A stretch of DNA of 45,597 nt from Acidiferrobacteraceae bacterium (GCA_003228915.1 QIGL01000091.1:1-45597); one strand, 5' to 3'; counted from the stretch's first letter, positions 32,658 through 41,385 are shown. The notes: a model not told the origin generated them from the letters alone. A program made the numbers and translations.

Positions 32658-33671
32658 ATGAACAAGTTACGAAAATTGAGAATTTCTGCTATGGGAATTC
32701 TGATACTTTTTCTTATGGGTTGGGCAGGAGTCGCCTCGGCGTCGAGCTGGACAAATCCTGATCTTCTTGTCACGCCAGATGAAGTCAAGAAAAACATCAA
32801 GAAAGCAAATTGGACGGTTGTTGATTGCAGGGGCCTGGATGATTATGCCAAGGGCCATATTCCTGGCGCCATCAGCCTCGGTAAACGCTGCAAGAAGGCC
32901 TTGCGGGACCAAACCGCGAGGGTTTTTCAGGATACTTCAAAATATGAAAAACTTTTTGGTAAAGTTGGTATCGGCAATAAAACCCACGTGGTTTTTTATC
33001 ATGGAGATATCAAGACCTTGACAGATGCCACCGTCGGATTCTGGATCATGGAGTATCTCGGGCACGATAAGACCCACGTTCTCAACGGGGGCATCGAAGC
33101 ATGGCGCAAGGCGGGCAACCGGCTCGACAACAAACCGGTTAAGAAGAGCCCTAAAAAATTCAAGGCCAAGGTCGTCTCCAGCAGGTATGCCGCAACAAGT
33201 GAAATTGTAAAAATTGCCAATGGCCAGATTAAAAACGTACAACTTATCGATTCAAGAACAAAAAAGGAATATGACGGTAAGGACATCCGGGCAATCAGGG
33301 GTGGTCATATACCCAATGTGACCATGAATAAATCACATGTAGATACCGTGCTGCAGAAAAAAGACAGGAAGACCGGGAAAATGAAACCTACCGGTTACCT
33401 TGATGCAAACCAGGCTCACAAGGTATTTGGCAAACTGAACAAAAACAAACGCACCGTCGCCTACTGCCAGACGGGTACGCGTTCAACCCTGACTTATCTC
33501 CAGCTAAGGCTGCTTGGCTTCAAGAATCCTGCAAACTGGGATGACTCATGGAGGGTCTATGGCTCCACGCTGATGTATCCTGTTGCCAATGAGCAATGGT
33601 TTAATTTTGCCAAGATGAATAAAGAAATGAAAAAGCTCAAGAAAAAACTCAAGAAACTGGAAAAGATATAA
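32658..33671 (+). CDS. Secreted tandem-rhodanese sulfurtransferase
   Basis: 337 residues from ATG 32658, which has GGAGG at 32647-32651; a TTG/ATG-region start further upstream lacks this. The N-terminus is a signal peptide ending ASA-SS, so the protein is periplasmic. Two rhodanese domains follow: residues about 30-155 (inactive; VVFYHGD where the Cys loop should be) and about 165-315 with Cys270 in the active loop CQTGTRS. The last 20 residues are a Lys-rich helix (KEMKKLKKKLKKLEK) that could bind membranes or a partner. It moves sulfane sulfur between thiosulfate or a similar donor and a thiol. A strong terminator follows. Confidence 0.9.
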   Translation: MNKLRKLRISAMGILILFLMGWAGVASASSWTNPDLLVTPDEVKKNIKKANWTVVDCRGLDDYAKGHIPGAISLGKRCKKALRDQTARVFQDTSKYEKLFGKVGIGNKTHVVFYHGDIKTLTDATVGFWIMEYLGHDKTHVLNGGIEAWRKAGNRLDNKPVKKSPKKFKAKVVSSRYAATSEIVKIANGQIKNVQLIDSRTKKEYDGKDIRAIRGGHIPNVTMNKSHVDTVLQKKDRKTGKMKPTGYLDANQAHKVFGKLNKNKRTVAYCQTGTRSTLTYLQLRLLGFKNPANWDDSWRVYGSTLMYPVANEQWFNFAKMNKEMKKLKKKLKKLEKI

Positions 33672-33710
33672 GCGGTCCTGTAAACAGGAAAAGATAAGGA
33701 CGTAAGTTTG

Positions 33711-33746
33711 AACCAGGTGGGATTCGTAAATCCTGCCTGGTTTTTT
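33711..33746 (+). terminator. Intrinsic terminator after the rhodanese gene
   Basis: AACCAGG pairs with CCTGGTT and inner GGATT with AATCC around a short loop, followed by a run of six T. It ends the rhodanese transcript, and its stem also lies just past the 3' end of the convergent DUF1858 gene. Confidence 0.8.
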
Positions 33747-33758
33747 GTGGATAAAATT

Positions 33759-33953
33759 TCAGGCGATTTTTTTATTTATGTCTTCAAGAAGCGAAGCAAG
33801 ATTCATATCTTTTTCTTTGGCCAGCCTTGCCATTGTCCACATCATACTTGAATCATGACCGCAACCACACAACCCCAGGTCCATGAACCAATCCGTCAAT
33901 TCCGGATAGTCTCTTAGTACGGTACCTACAGTTGTTGTAGCATCAATTTCCAT
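33759..33953 (-). CDS. DUF1858-like small cysteine protein
   Basis: 64 residues from ATG 33953 (MEIDATTTVGTVL); TTG 33962 and GTG 33956 are in-frame alternatives. The layout DYPELTDWFMDLGLCGCGHD resembles the DUF1858/ScdA-N helical domain, in which a small Cys/Gly-rich segment follows the second helix. Such domains accompany Fe-S or redox proteins. It is convergent with the rhodanese gene, so it may belong to the sulfur cluster by location, but it has no operator copy. Confidence 0.7.
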   Translation of the reverse strand: MEIDATTTVGTVLRDYPELTDWFMDLGLCGCGHDSSMMWTMARLAKEKDMNLASLLEDINKKIA

Positions 33954-34102
33954 CACGGCCAAAAATATAGTTCATGGATAGATTGTATCTTAAAATCATA
34001 CGGTTTAGTAAGGTAACCAGTCGTACCAACCCCAGTGCTATTATCAGGGATAATGGCAATGGGAGTAATCAGTAATAGAATAACAACAGGAGCTTGTCAT
34101 CA

Positions 34103-35251
34103 ATGGAAGCGGATGTGGGTGTAATTTCTATTAGTGGTGCCGGGCCGGCAGGTTTGGCAGCAGCCATCACACTGGCCAAAGCCGGGCGCCGCGTCATCGT
34201 ATATGAACGCTACACTGAAGTAGGCAACCGTTTTCATGGCGACCTCCAGGGACTTGAAAACTGGACGACGGAAGGTGATGTCCTGGATGAACTGGCCGGT
34301 CTCGGGATTGCAGCAAATTTTTCTGCAACGCCATTCCATGAAGTTGTGTTATTTGATCCAGAGGGGCAAGAACATATCTATCGCTCGGAAAAACCCATGG
34401 CCTATATTGTCCATCGTGGCGCCCTGCCGGGCACCCTTGATATCGGGCTTAAAGAACAGGCCCTGGCCGCCGGGGTAGAAATTCGTTTTGGAGAAACCTG
34501 TCGCAAGCTACCAGCTGGGGGAATTGAAGCCGGTGGTCCCCATGGGGCTGATGCCATAGGCGTGGGTTACCTGTTTGAAACTGACCTGGCCGATGGTGCT
34601 TATGTTGCCTTATCGAACCAACTGGCGCCCGGGGGTTATGCTTACCTGCTCATCCAGGGCGGACGTGGCACGTTAATGTCATGGATGTACGCGGATTTTC
34701 ACAATGAAAAACAATACCTGGAGCGCTGCCTGGCATTTTTTCAGGCCAGGGTAAAACTGGATATGAAAAATCCCCGACGCACCGGGGGTGCTGCTAATTT
34801 TCTTTACCCCGGTTCTGCCCGTAAAGGCAACTTGCTCTATGCAGGAGAGTCTGCCGGTTTTCAGGATGCCCTTTGGGGATTCGGTATGCGCTACGCCATG
34901 CTTTCTGGAAGACTTGCGGCACAGGCGTTACTTGCGGACCGGCCAGGGGATTATGACTCACTGTGGCGCAAACGGCTGGGCGGCCAGCTTCGGGCAGTAT
35001 TGGTGAATCGCTATTTTTATCAGCGCCTGGGAGACAACGGATTTAATATTCTGCTAAAGAGCATTGATCATGCCTTGCAACACAACCCGGACGGACGCCG
35101 CTGGTTACATCGTTACACCAGATGGCGCCTCTGGAAACGCTTGTGTTTTCCAGTGGTAAACCATTTATATCATTCAAGTCGGCGGGCGCCGGATGTTGGG
35201 GTCGCAGGATGTACTTGTACCTGGTGCCGTTGCCGACACTCGGCTCTTTAA
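34103..35251 (+). CDS. Geranylgeranyl-reductase-like FAD oxidoreductase with Cys-rich tail
   Basis: 382 residues from ATG 34103, chosen for AGGAG at 34088-34092; a TTG at 34094 is too close to it. The FAD motif ISGAGPAGLAAAITLAKAG is followed by VIVYERYTEVGNRF, and GNLLYAGESAGFQDALWGFGMRYA matches the second FAD-contact segment of the geranylgeranyl reductase family. Members saturate isoprenoid chains or act on lipids. The C-terminus ends in the unusual cluster CTCTWCRCRH, four Cys in eight residues, possibly a metal site. It converges on the Rieske gene. The substrate is not determinable from sequence. Confidence 0.78.
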   Translation: MEADVGVISISGAGPAGLAAAITLAKAGRRVIVYERYTEVGNRFHGDLQGLENWTTEGDVLDELAGLGIAANFSATPFHEVVLFDPEGQEHIYRSEKPMAYIVHRGALPGTLDIGLKEQALAAGVEIRFGETCRKLPAGGIEAGGPHGADAIGVGYLFETDLADGAYVALSNQLAPGGYAYLLIQGGRGTLMSWMYADFHNEKQYLERCLAFFQARVKLDMKNPRRTGGAANFLYPGSARKGNLLYAGESAGFQDALWGFGMRYAMLSGRLAAQALLADRPGDYDSLWRKRLGGQLRAVLVNRYFYQRLGDNGFNILLKSIDHALQHNPDGRRWLHRYTRWRLWKRLCFPVVNHLYHSSRRAPDVGVAGCTCTWCRCRHSAL

Positions 35252-35289
35252 CATCGAATCACACCCCGCTAAACCTTTCTAACTCCGTT

Positions 35290-35901
35290 TCAGGCCGTAG
35301 GCGCTTGACCCTTCAAGTCAGTATCAACGCCGACCAGGACCCTTGTTTCACTCAAAAAAATATGAGGCGGCACCACCAGGTTGGTAGGCGCGGGTACGTT
35401 CTTGAACACCCGTCCCGCCAGGTCGAACTTGGATCCATGGCAGTGACAAAAATAGCCGCCGGGCCAGTCGGCGTTTATCCCTGATGCCTCACCCACAGGA
35501 AAATGCTCCGTCGGAACACACCCGAGATGGGTGCAGATACCTATCACTACCATGATCTCTGGCCTGATGGATCGATACAGGTTTTTGGTATAAGCCGGTT
35601 GCTGGCTTTCCACATTGGAATTTGGATCCACCAGTATGTCTGCGATCTTGTCCAAAGTCGCCAACATCTCGGGCGTTCGCGATATAACCCACACCGGCTG
35701 GCCGCGCCATTCGACCGTGAGCATCTGCCCTGGCTTGAGTTTACTAAAATCCACCTCGACCGGCGAACCCAGGGCCCGGGCCCGGGCGCTCGGTCTCCAA
35801 CTTGCGATAAAGGGCACCGAAGCAAGTGCCAAACCGGTCCCGCCCAACACACTGGTAGCGATTATCAGACGCCGTCGAGTTTTATTCACTTTTTCCGTCA
35901 T
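35290..35901 (-). CDS. petA: Rieske iron-sulfur protein, bc1-complex type
   Basis: 203 residues. An N-terminal segment with RRRLIIATSVLGGTG gives a twin-arginine-like signal/anchor. The [2Fe-2S] ligands are CTHLGC and CHCHGS, with the two conserved Cys of the disulfide, as in ubiquinol-cytochrome c reductase. The length is normal. No cytochrome b or c1 gene is adjacent: downstream is a convergent flavoprotein, and upstream a 287-bp spacer without genes. It is either an extra copy or a stand-alone Rieske serving another oxidoreductase. Confidence 0.88.
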   Translation of the reverse strand: MTEKVNKTRRRLIIATSVLGGTGLALASVPFIASWRPSARARALGSPVEVDFSKLKPGQMLTVEWRGQPVWVISRTPEMLATLDKIADILVDPNSNVESQQPAYTKNLYRSIRPEIMVVIGICTHLGCVPTEHFPVGEASGINADWPGGYFCHCHGSKFDLAGRVFKNVPAPTNLVVPPHIFLSETRVLVGVDTDLKGQAPTA

Positions 35902-36188
35902 AATCTGACCCCGTCACGCATTGTTGTAATTGCGCTGTAAAAAACATATCCCCATAAACAACATATAGGTAAGGTACACCCTGCACCTACGGTTCAGGTC
36001 AAGCAAAAAAAAGATTATGCTTGTGATCAAGACAGCCTGACTCGTGACCCAATACAATCTGACCCCGGTTTTTTGCGGGCACCAAAGCCCAAAAATCTGC
36101 CTACGGGAAAAGTTTGTCATCGCAGAGGTTCGCCAAACAGCTAGTGGTGATCAGGTCCAGTTAAAGGGAGAAGTCATTCAGGAGAGCT

Positions 36189-37064
36189 ATGGACGACGAC
36201 GCAACATTACCATTACACGATTTCCGGGTCTTGACGCTGGCACTAAACGTACCGGGTCCGATAGCAGCTGCCCGTTTGGTCGAGCTCGGGGCCAGTGTCG
36301 TTAAAATCGAACCGCCATCAGGTGACCCACTGGCGCAGGTATGTCCTGACTGGTACCGGGCACTGACCCGGCGCCAGGAAATCATCCAGCTCGATCTTAA
36401 ATCTTCCGCCAACCGCTCACGACTCGCGCAACTATTAAAACCGTGCGATTTGTTGCTAACTGCAAGTCGCCCCGGCACGCTGGTACGGCTAGGCCTTGAC
36501 TGGCCAACGTTACATCAACGCCACCCCCTGCTATCACAGGTAGCAATCGTAGGTTTCCCTGGTCAACAGGCCGATTTACCAGGTCACGACCTAACCTACC
36601 AGGCACGCCTGGGCTTGCTCAATCCACCAGCACTACCCCGCACCCTGGTCGCGGACCTGGCTGGTGCCGAGCAAACCGTGAGCGCTGCACTGGCATTACT
36701 ACTTGCCCGTGAGCGTAATGGTAAAGGCGGTTACCGCCAAATTGCCCTGTCTGAGGCGGCGGCGATTTTTGCTGAACCGATGAACTACGGCCTGACTCTG
36801 GCCGGTGGAAAACTCGGTGGCGGTTTGCCAGAATACAATCTCTATAAAACGCGAAAAGGCTGGATCGCTTTGGCCGCCCTGGAACCCCACTTCTGGCAGC
36901 ACTTGCAACAGGTTATGGAGGTAAACACGCCGGAACAAACGGCGCTAACACAAAAAGATCTGGCACAGTATTTCCTGGCCCGCACTGCGGTGGACTGGGA
37001 ACGTTGGGGCGAGGATCATGACATGCCCATCGTCGCCTTGAAGGAGTCATTCAATGAGCAATAA
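36189..37064 (+). CDS. CaiB/BaiF-type (class III) CoA transferase, compact
   Basis: 291 residues. The N-terminus FRVLTLALNVPGPIAAARLVELGASVVKIEPPSGDPL is split here only in description: PGPIAAARL and VVKIEPPSGD are the family's CoA-binding segments. Asp134 in GHDLTYQ fits the catalytic Asp that carries the acyl anhydride. The protein is about 80 residues shorter than typical members (about 370-400), mainly by a missing small domain section near the C-terminus, so activity is plausible but unproven. It precedes thiolase and SDR genes and probably serves acyl-CoA metabolism. Confidence 0.75.
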   Translation: MDDDATLPLHDFRVLTLALNVPGPIAAARLVELGASVVKIEPPSGDPLAQVCPDWYRALTRRQEIIQLDLKSSANRSRLAQLLKPCDLLLTASRPGTLVRLGLDWPTLHQRHPLLSQVAIVGFPGQQADLPGHDLTYQARLGLLNPPALPRTLVADLAGAEQTVSAALALLLARERNGKGGYRQIALSEAAAIFAEPMNYGLTLAGGKLGGGLPEYNLYKTRKGWIALAALEPHFWQHLQQVMEVNTPEQTALTQKDLAQYFLARTAVDWERWGEDHDMPIVALKESFNEQ

Positions 37065-37084
37065 GTCGGTTCGGCGCTCTAAAA

Positions 37085-37337
37085 TAAGGAAACTCTGATC
37101 AATATATGTTTGTCATTCCGGCATATACTTGTCATTCCGACATATGTTTGTTATTCCGACATATGTTTGTTATTCCGGCATATGCTTGTCATTCCGACCG
37201 AAGCGGAGGAATCTTGTCACTTCCTGATACTACTGAAGTTCCGTGGGTTGAGATCTCTCGGCAACTGCTCCATGCGGCTCCTCCATCCCTGGAGTCGTCC
37301 ACTGCGGTCGAGATGACAATGGATCAGAGTTTCATTA
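37085..37337. repeat. MITE-like repeat, copy 3 (five tandem units)
   Basis: TAAGGAAACTCTGATCA at 37085 and GGATCAGAGTTTCATTA at 37321-37337 form the ends. Five 19-bp units of ATATGTTTGTYATTCCGRC type run at 37104-37122, 37123-37141, 37142-37160, 37161-37179 and 37180-37198. The core is interrupted at about 37258-37302 by a CTCGGCAACTGC...GGAGTCGTC segment that resembles the element at 17770-17830. Confidence 0.8.
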
Positions 37338-37362
37338 ATTATTTATGATAACGAGGACACCG

Positions 37363-38526
37363 ATGAATGAAGCAATTATCCTGGGTGCGGTTCGGACACC
37401 CTTCGGTAAACGCAATGGCGTTTATGCCGCGACCCGTCCCGATAGCCTGTTAGCCCACACCCTACAGGCAGTTACAAAGCGAGCAGGCATCGACACCGGC
37501 AAGATCGAAGATGTCATTACCGGCAATGTCACCCAGACTGGCGAACAAGGGGCAAACATATCCCGCCAATCAGTGCTGCTCGCGGGTTTTCCCATTACAG
37601 TGCCCGGTGTCAGCCTCAACCGCATGTGCGGATCCGGCCAACAGGCTGTGCACTTTGCGGCCCAGGCCGTGGCCGCCGGTGACGCTGATTATATGATCGG
37701 TGCCGGTGTCGAGAGCATGACCCGTGTCCCGATGTTCAGTGATCTGGGGGGTGGGGGCGGATTTGATACACTGAATCCAGAACTCCTCGAGCGTTACGAG
37801 TTGATCCACCAGGGAGAGAGCGCAGAACGCATCGCCGAACAATGGTCGCTTAGCCGTTTACAGTTAGATCAGTTCGCGACCGAAAGTCATCGCCGCGCCA
37901 GTGCCGCCTTCGCTGCTGGTCGGCACGGCGAGATCATTCCGACGCCCGGCACCGACAAGACTGGCAATAAAATCAGCGTCACCCGCGACCAGGGCGTGCG
38001 CGATCACATCGACCCGGACAAAATGGCGCAACTACCCACCGTTTTTCGTCCCGGGGGTAATGGTGTCATCACCGCGGGCAACGCCAGCCAGCTTGCCGAT
38101 GGCGCCGCGGCCGTGCTGGTAGCTCGCAGCGAGGCTGCACTTGCAGATGGCTTTCGACCACTGGCACGGTTCCGTGCCCGGGTTGCCGTTGGTGATGATC
38201 CGACCTTGCAACTCATGGGCGTGGTGCCGGCCACCAAAATGGCATTGGCCCGGGCACAACTGACCTTGGCCGACCTGGACTGGATCGAGATCAACGAGGC
38301 CTTTGCTTGCGTGGTACTGGCATGGGCGCAGGAGCTGGAACCGAATATGGACAAGGTGAATCCCTGGGGTGGAGCCATTGCTCACGGTCATCCCCTGGGT
38401 GCTACCGGCGCCGGCCTGATGGCCAAGATGCTTACCGGCCTTGAGGCCACGGATGGACAGTTCGGTTTGCAAGTCATGTGCATCGGTCACGGCATGGCGA
38501 CTGCTACTATTATTGAGCGTATTTAA
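37363..38526 (+). CDS. Acetyl-CoA acetyltransferase (thiolase)
   Basis: 387 residues from ATG 37363, with GAGGA six bases upstream (an ATG at 37345 has none). The nucleophile Cys89 lies in NRMCGSGQQ, the His motif in [10 protein letters not shown], and the second catalytic Cys in [11 protein letters not shown]. The enzyme cleaves or forms 3-ketoacyl-CoA in the cytoplasm. Together with the SDR at 38806 and the CoA transferase at 36189 it suggests a short-chain acyl-CoA pathway. Whether the direction is degradative or synthetic cannot be told. The gene follows the third MITE-like copy directly. Confidence 0.92.
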   Translation: MNEAIILGAVRTPFGKRNGVYAATRPDSLLAHTLQAVTKRAGIDTGKIEDVITGNVTQTGEQGANISRQSVLLAGFPITVPGVSLNRMCGSGQQAVHFAAQAVAAGDADYMIGAGVESMTRVPMFSDLGGGGGFDTLNPELLERYELIHQGESAERIAEQWSLSRLQLDQFATESHRRASAAFAAGRHGEIIPTPGTDKTGNKISVTRDQGVRDHIDPDKMAQLPTVFRPGGNGVITAGNASQLADGAAAVLVARSEAALADGFRPLARFRARVAVGDDPTLQLMGVVPATKMALARAQLTLADLDWIEINEAFACVVLAWAQELEPNMDKVNPWGGAIAHGHPLGATGAGLMAKMLTGLEATDGQFGLQVMCIGHGMATATIIERI

Positions 38527-38537
38527 TGGAGGGTATT

Positions 38538-38780
38538 ATGAAAGCCTGGTTGCAATGTGCTTGTAAGCCGCGCGTAGCTTGGCGGGCAACCAAGTACGCT
38601 TTTTTTGTCGGCATCATCCTGATCCTGATCAATCACGTGGATCACATTTTACAGGGAGAAGTGACGGGCACCAATCTCATTAAAATGGGGCTTACCGTGC
38701 TGGTACCGTATCTTGTCTCTACCTTTTCCAGCGTTGGCGCCATCCTGGAGATGCAGGCGAATAAGCTTAATCAAGTATAA
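38538..38780 (+). CDS. NrtS-like small membrane protein
   Basis: 80 residues from ATG 38538, preceded by GGAGGG; an ATG at 38526 overlaps the thiolase stop and gives four more residues. Two membrane helices are present (KYAFFVGIILILINHVDHIL and LIKMGLTVLVPYLVSTFSS). The pattern matches small proteins annotated as nitrate/nitrite transporter NrtS. It lies between the thiolase and SDR genes, unlinked to the nitrate island some 20 kb away. The transport role is a family-level claim; location in the inner membrane is evident. Confidence 0.7.
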   Translation: MKAWLQCACKPRVAWRATKYAFFVGIILILINHVDHILQGEVTGTNLIKMGLTVLVPYLVSTFSSVGAILEMQANKLNQV

Positions 38781-38805
38781 AATACTATCAGGGAGGTAAA
38801 CAACC

Positions 38806-39573
38806 ATGGACATAACAGGTAAAACATTTCTCATCAGTGGTGGCGCCTCTGGCCTGGGCGCGGCCACCGCGCGTTTGTTGATTCAACAAGGGGCTAATGT
38901 GGTAGTTGCCGACCGTAATTCCGATGCCGGTGTGGCTATCATCGCCGAGCTGGGTGAGTTCGCACGCTTCGCCCAAACCGATGTGACGAACGAGGACAGT
39001 GTTCAGAATGCGGTAACACTGGCGTTCGAAACTTTTGGTGGCCTGCATGGTGCAATCAGTTGCGCCGGCATCGGCATACCGGAAAAAATCATTGGTGACG
39101 AGGGTCCCCATCGCCTGGCCACTTTCGAAAAAGTGATCCGGGTGAACCTGACCGGCACCTTTAATGTTGCCCGGCTAGCTGCAAACACCATGGCCAAAAG
39201 CGAGCCCCAGGCCAACGGCGAACGGGGTGTGATTATTAATACCGCTTCGATCGCGGCCTTTGAAGGGCAGCTTGGTCAGGTTTCCTACGCGGCCTCCAAG
39301 GGCGGCATTGTCAGTATGACTTTGCCCATGGCTCGGGAACTGGCCCGTGATGGAATTCGTGTCATGACCATCGCCCCGGGGATTTTCGACACCCCCATGC
39401 TGGCCGAATTATCAGACGAGGTGCGGGAATCCCTGGGTCAACAAACACCCTTCCCGGCACGCCTGGGTCACCCGGATGAATATGCGGCACTGGTACAGCA
39501 TATTATTGAAAACGAGATGTTGAATGGCGAAGTAATTCGGCTGGATGGTGCCATGCGCCTGGCAGCGAAATAA
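38806..39573 (+). CDS. Short-chain dehydrogenase, 3-hydroxyacyl-CoA dehydrogenase type 2-like
   Basis: 255 residues. The cofactor motif [16 protein letters not shown] is near residue 8, and the catalytic Ser is followed by Tyr161 and Lys165 in SYAASKGG. The Asp of VVVADRN favours NAD(H). The [19 protein letters not shown] segment and the overall length resemble HSD17B10/HADH2-type enzymes, which oxidise 3-hydroxyacyl-CoA. It starts with GGGAGG upstream, 26 bp after the NrtS-like gene, and is probably co-transcribed with thiolase. Confidence 0.88.
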   Translation: MDITGKTFLISGGASGLGAATARLLIQQGANVVVADRNSDAGVAIIAELGEFARFAQTDVTNEDSVQNAVTLAFETFGGLHGAISCAGIGIPEKIIGDEGPHRLATFEKVIRVNLTGTFNVARLAANTMAKSEPQANGERGVIINTASIAAFEGQLGQVSYAASKGGIVSMTLPMARELARDGIRVMTIAPGIFDTPMLAELSDEVRESLGQQTPFPARLGHPDEYAALVQHIIENEMLNGEVIRLDGAMRLAAK

Positions 39574-39628
39574 AAAAACTATTGCTAAACTAACGCGCGT
39601 ATACATATATATAATTCAGGAGGTATTT

Positions 39629-40378
39629 ATGACAAACACTGATGCAAAAAAATTGACATGGCCGAACATGCTGCTGGCCCTGGTCGTTGTGCTCGCCCTT
39701 GGCGGGCTTGTGATGACGCTGCTTAGCCCGGTCATGGGCCACCAGGAAAATATCTCGTTTAATCACTGGTACGGTAACTGGCCGGTGATGGCCGGTGCCG
39801 CTGCACTTTTTATTGCCTTCCTGCTCGGTTTTGTGCGGCCCCGGGGTGCGCCTGCCTGGCGCAGTGCCGGCATGGGTACTGCATTTTTTATTGCCTTGTT
39901 CACAGAAATGTTTGGTATTCCACTGACCATTTATTTCCTGTCGTCATATATAGATGTTTCACCAGGATTATTCGGCCACCAGCAAAGTCACCTGTGGGCC
40001 TTTTTGTTAAACTGGACTGGCCTGTTACCAATGCAATGGGCGGTATATGTCGTGATGGCACTGAGCATGATCTTGATTACGACTGGCCTGGTTGTGGTCA
40101 CGCTCGGATGGCGCCAAATTTATCTCGCCCGTAGTGACCTGGTCACGAGTGGCATCTACCGCTATGTGCGGCATCCGCAATACATTGGCTTCTTTTTAGT
40201 AATACTCGGTTTCCTGATCCAGTGGCCGACGTTAATTACTTTGGCAATGGCGCCAATCCTGTTCTGGATGTATCGACGATTGGCCCGGCGAGAAGAATTA
40301 GTGATGATCGAGCAGTTCGGTGATACCTATCGGGATTACATGGCCCGGGTCAACGGTTTTATACCCCGACTGCGTTAA
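39629..40378 (+). CDS. Isoprenylcysteine-carboxyl-methyltransferase-like membrane methyltransferase
   Basis: 249 residues from ATG 39629, preceded by a strong AGGAGGT; the frame upstream to 39545 overlaps the SDR gene. Five to seven membrane helices lead to the C-terminal signature YRYVRHPQYIGFFLV and REELVMIEQFGDTYRDYM, the SAM-binding core of ICMT/PEMT-type enzymes. Bacterial members methylate lipids, quinone-related compounds or unknown membrane substrates. It follows the SDR gene by 56 bp. After it, a GCCCC..GGGGC-like stem near 40412-40438 could be a weak terminator. Confidence 0.8.
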   Translation: MTNTDAKKLTWPNMLLALVVVLALGGLVMTLLSPVMGHQENISFNHWYGNWPVMAGAAALFIAFLLGFVRPRGAPAWRSAGMGTAFFIALFTEMFGIPLTIYFLSSYIDVSPGLFGHQQSHLWAFLLNWTGLLPMQWAVYVVMALSMILITTGLVVVTLGWRQIYLARSDLVTSGIYRYVRHPQYIGFFLVILGFLIQWPTLITLAMAPILFWMYRRLARREELVMIEQFGDTYRDYMARVNGFIPRLR

Positions 40379-40554
40379 CTTCCCTTCTTGTAGTTAAACT
40401 TTATCAAAAAGCCCCGATGCGTGGTTAACCGGGCTTGACTTGTAGGTTAGTAACAGGTGGTACTTTAGAGCCAGTTTGTTGCATGATAGACAAACCCTAA
40501 CTGGGGCTGTTGATAACGCTGGGATAGCGCACCCGATAAAAAAAGGAGTCTGCA

Positions 40555-41364
40555 ATGAAAATTATCTCAACTCGAATCGGGCCCGGAACGGGATGGTACT
40601 TGATTTATAGTGCGATAGTGACTGGCGTATTTCTCATGCTAAGCCTCTATCACGGTGCGGTGTTAGCCAGTGAGGATAAAACTGGCAGGGAAATCGTGGC
40701 TTCTGTTGAAAGTCGGCTGTGGGGTAACACGGTATCAGGGAAGTATGAGATGACCATTACCACGCCCTACTGGAAACGTACACTCAAGTTGCAAATGTGG
40801 ATGCGACGCCCCAATAAAAGCTTCGTCCGTATTCTGTCGCCTGCCAAGGAAGCCGGAATCGGCTCGTTACGAATCAAGAGCGAAATGTGGAACTACCTGC
40901 CAAAGGTAGAACGGGTTATTAAAATTCCACCCTCCATGATGTTACAACCCTGGATGGGTTCCGATTTTTCCAATGATGACCTGGTGAAGGAAAGCAGCAT
41001 GATCAACGACTATACCCACAAAGTCGCTGGTACCGAAAATTACAATGGCATAGAAGTCTATCGTGTTATCTCCACGCCGAAACCCGAAGCAGCTGTGATC
41101 TGGGGCAGCATTACCTACCTGGTGCGCAAGTCGGATTTAATGCCTGTACGGCAGGAGTACATTGACGAACGCGGCAAAATAATCAAAGTTCTGACTTTCT
41201 CTAAAATCCGCAAGTTTGGCGACCGGGAATTACCCTCGTTATGGGAGATGCGCCCCACCACGAAACCCGGGAACGTCACCCGAATCCGCGTAGTCGACGT
41301 GGTTTTCGATAAGCCGATAAAAGATTCTATTTTTACGCTCCGTAACCTGCGCCGCCGGCGTTAG
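40555..41364 (+). CDS. Outer membrane lipoprotein-sorting protein (LolA-like)
   Basis: 269 residues with a signal peptide (cleavage near GAVLA-SEDK), so periplasmic. The region YEMTITTPYWKRTLKLQMWMRRPNKSF and WNYLPKVERVIKIPPSMM represents the beta-rich lipid-carrier fold of this LolA/LolB-like family; each quote here is only part of it. Such proteins collect a lipid or lipoprotein from an inner-membrane ABC transporter. The ABC ATPase starts 21 bp downstream, and the permease and outer-membrane gene follow, so a four-gene export operon is likely. GGAG is present before ATG 40555. Confidence 0.82.
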   Translation: MKIISTRIGPGTGWYLIYSAIVTGVFLMLSLYHGAVLASEDKTGREIVASVESRLWGNTVSGKYEMTITTPYWKRTLKLQMWMRRPNKSFVRILSPAKEAGIGSLRIKSEMWNYLPKVERVIKIPPSMMLQPWMGSDFSNDDLVKESSMINDYTHKVAGTENYNGIEVYRVISTPKPEAAVIWGSITYLVRKSDLMPVRQEYIDERGKIIKVLTFSKIRKFGDRELPSLWEMRPTTKPGNVTRIRVVDVVFDKPIKDSIFTLRNLRRRR

Positions 41365-41385
41365 CCCGAATATTGGAGGAATATC

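Noticed and set aside
37104-37198. Five 19-bp repeats resembling a CRISPR array
   Set aside because: The units are directly adjacent with no spacers and lie inside a repeat element; no cas genes are present.
40400-40440. Terminator after the ICMT-like gene
   Set aside because: The stem is imperfect and no T run follows on the plus strand; the T run is on the other strand, where no gene ends.
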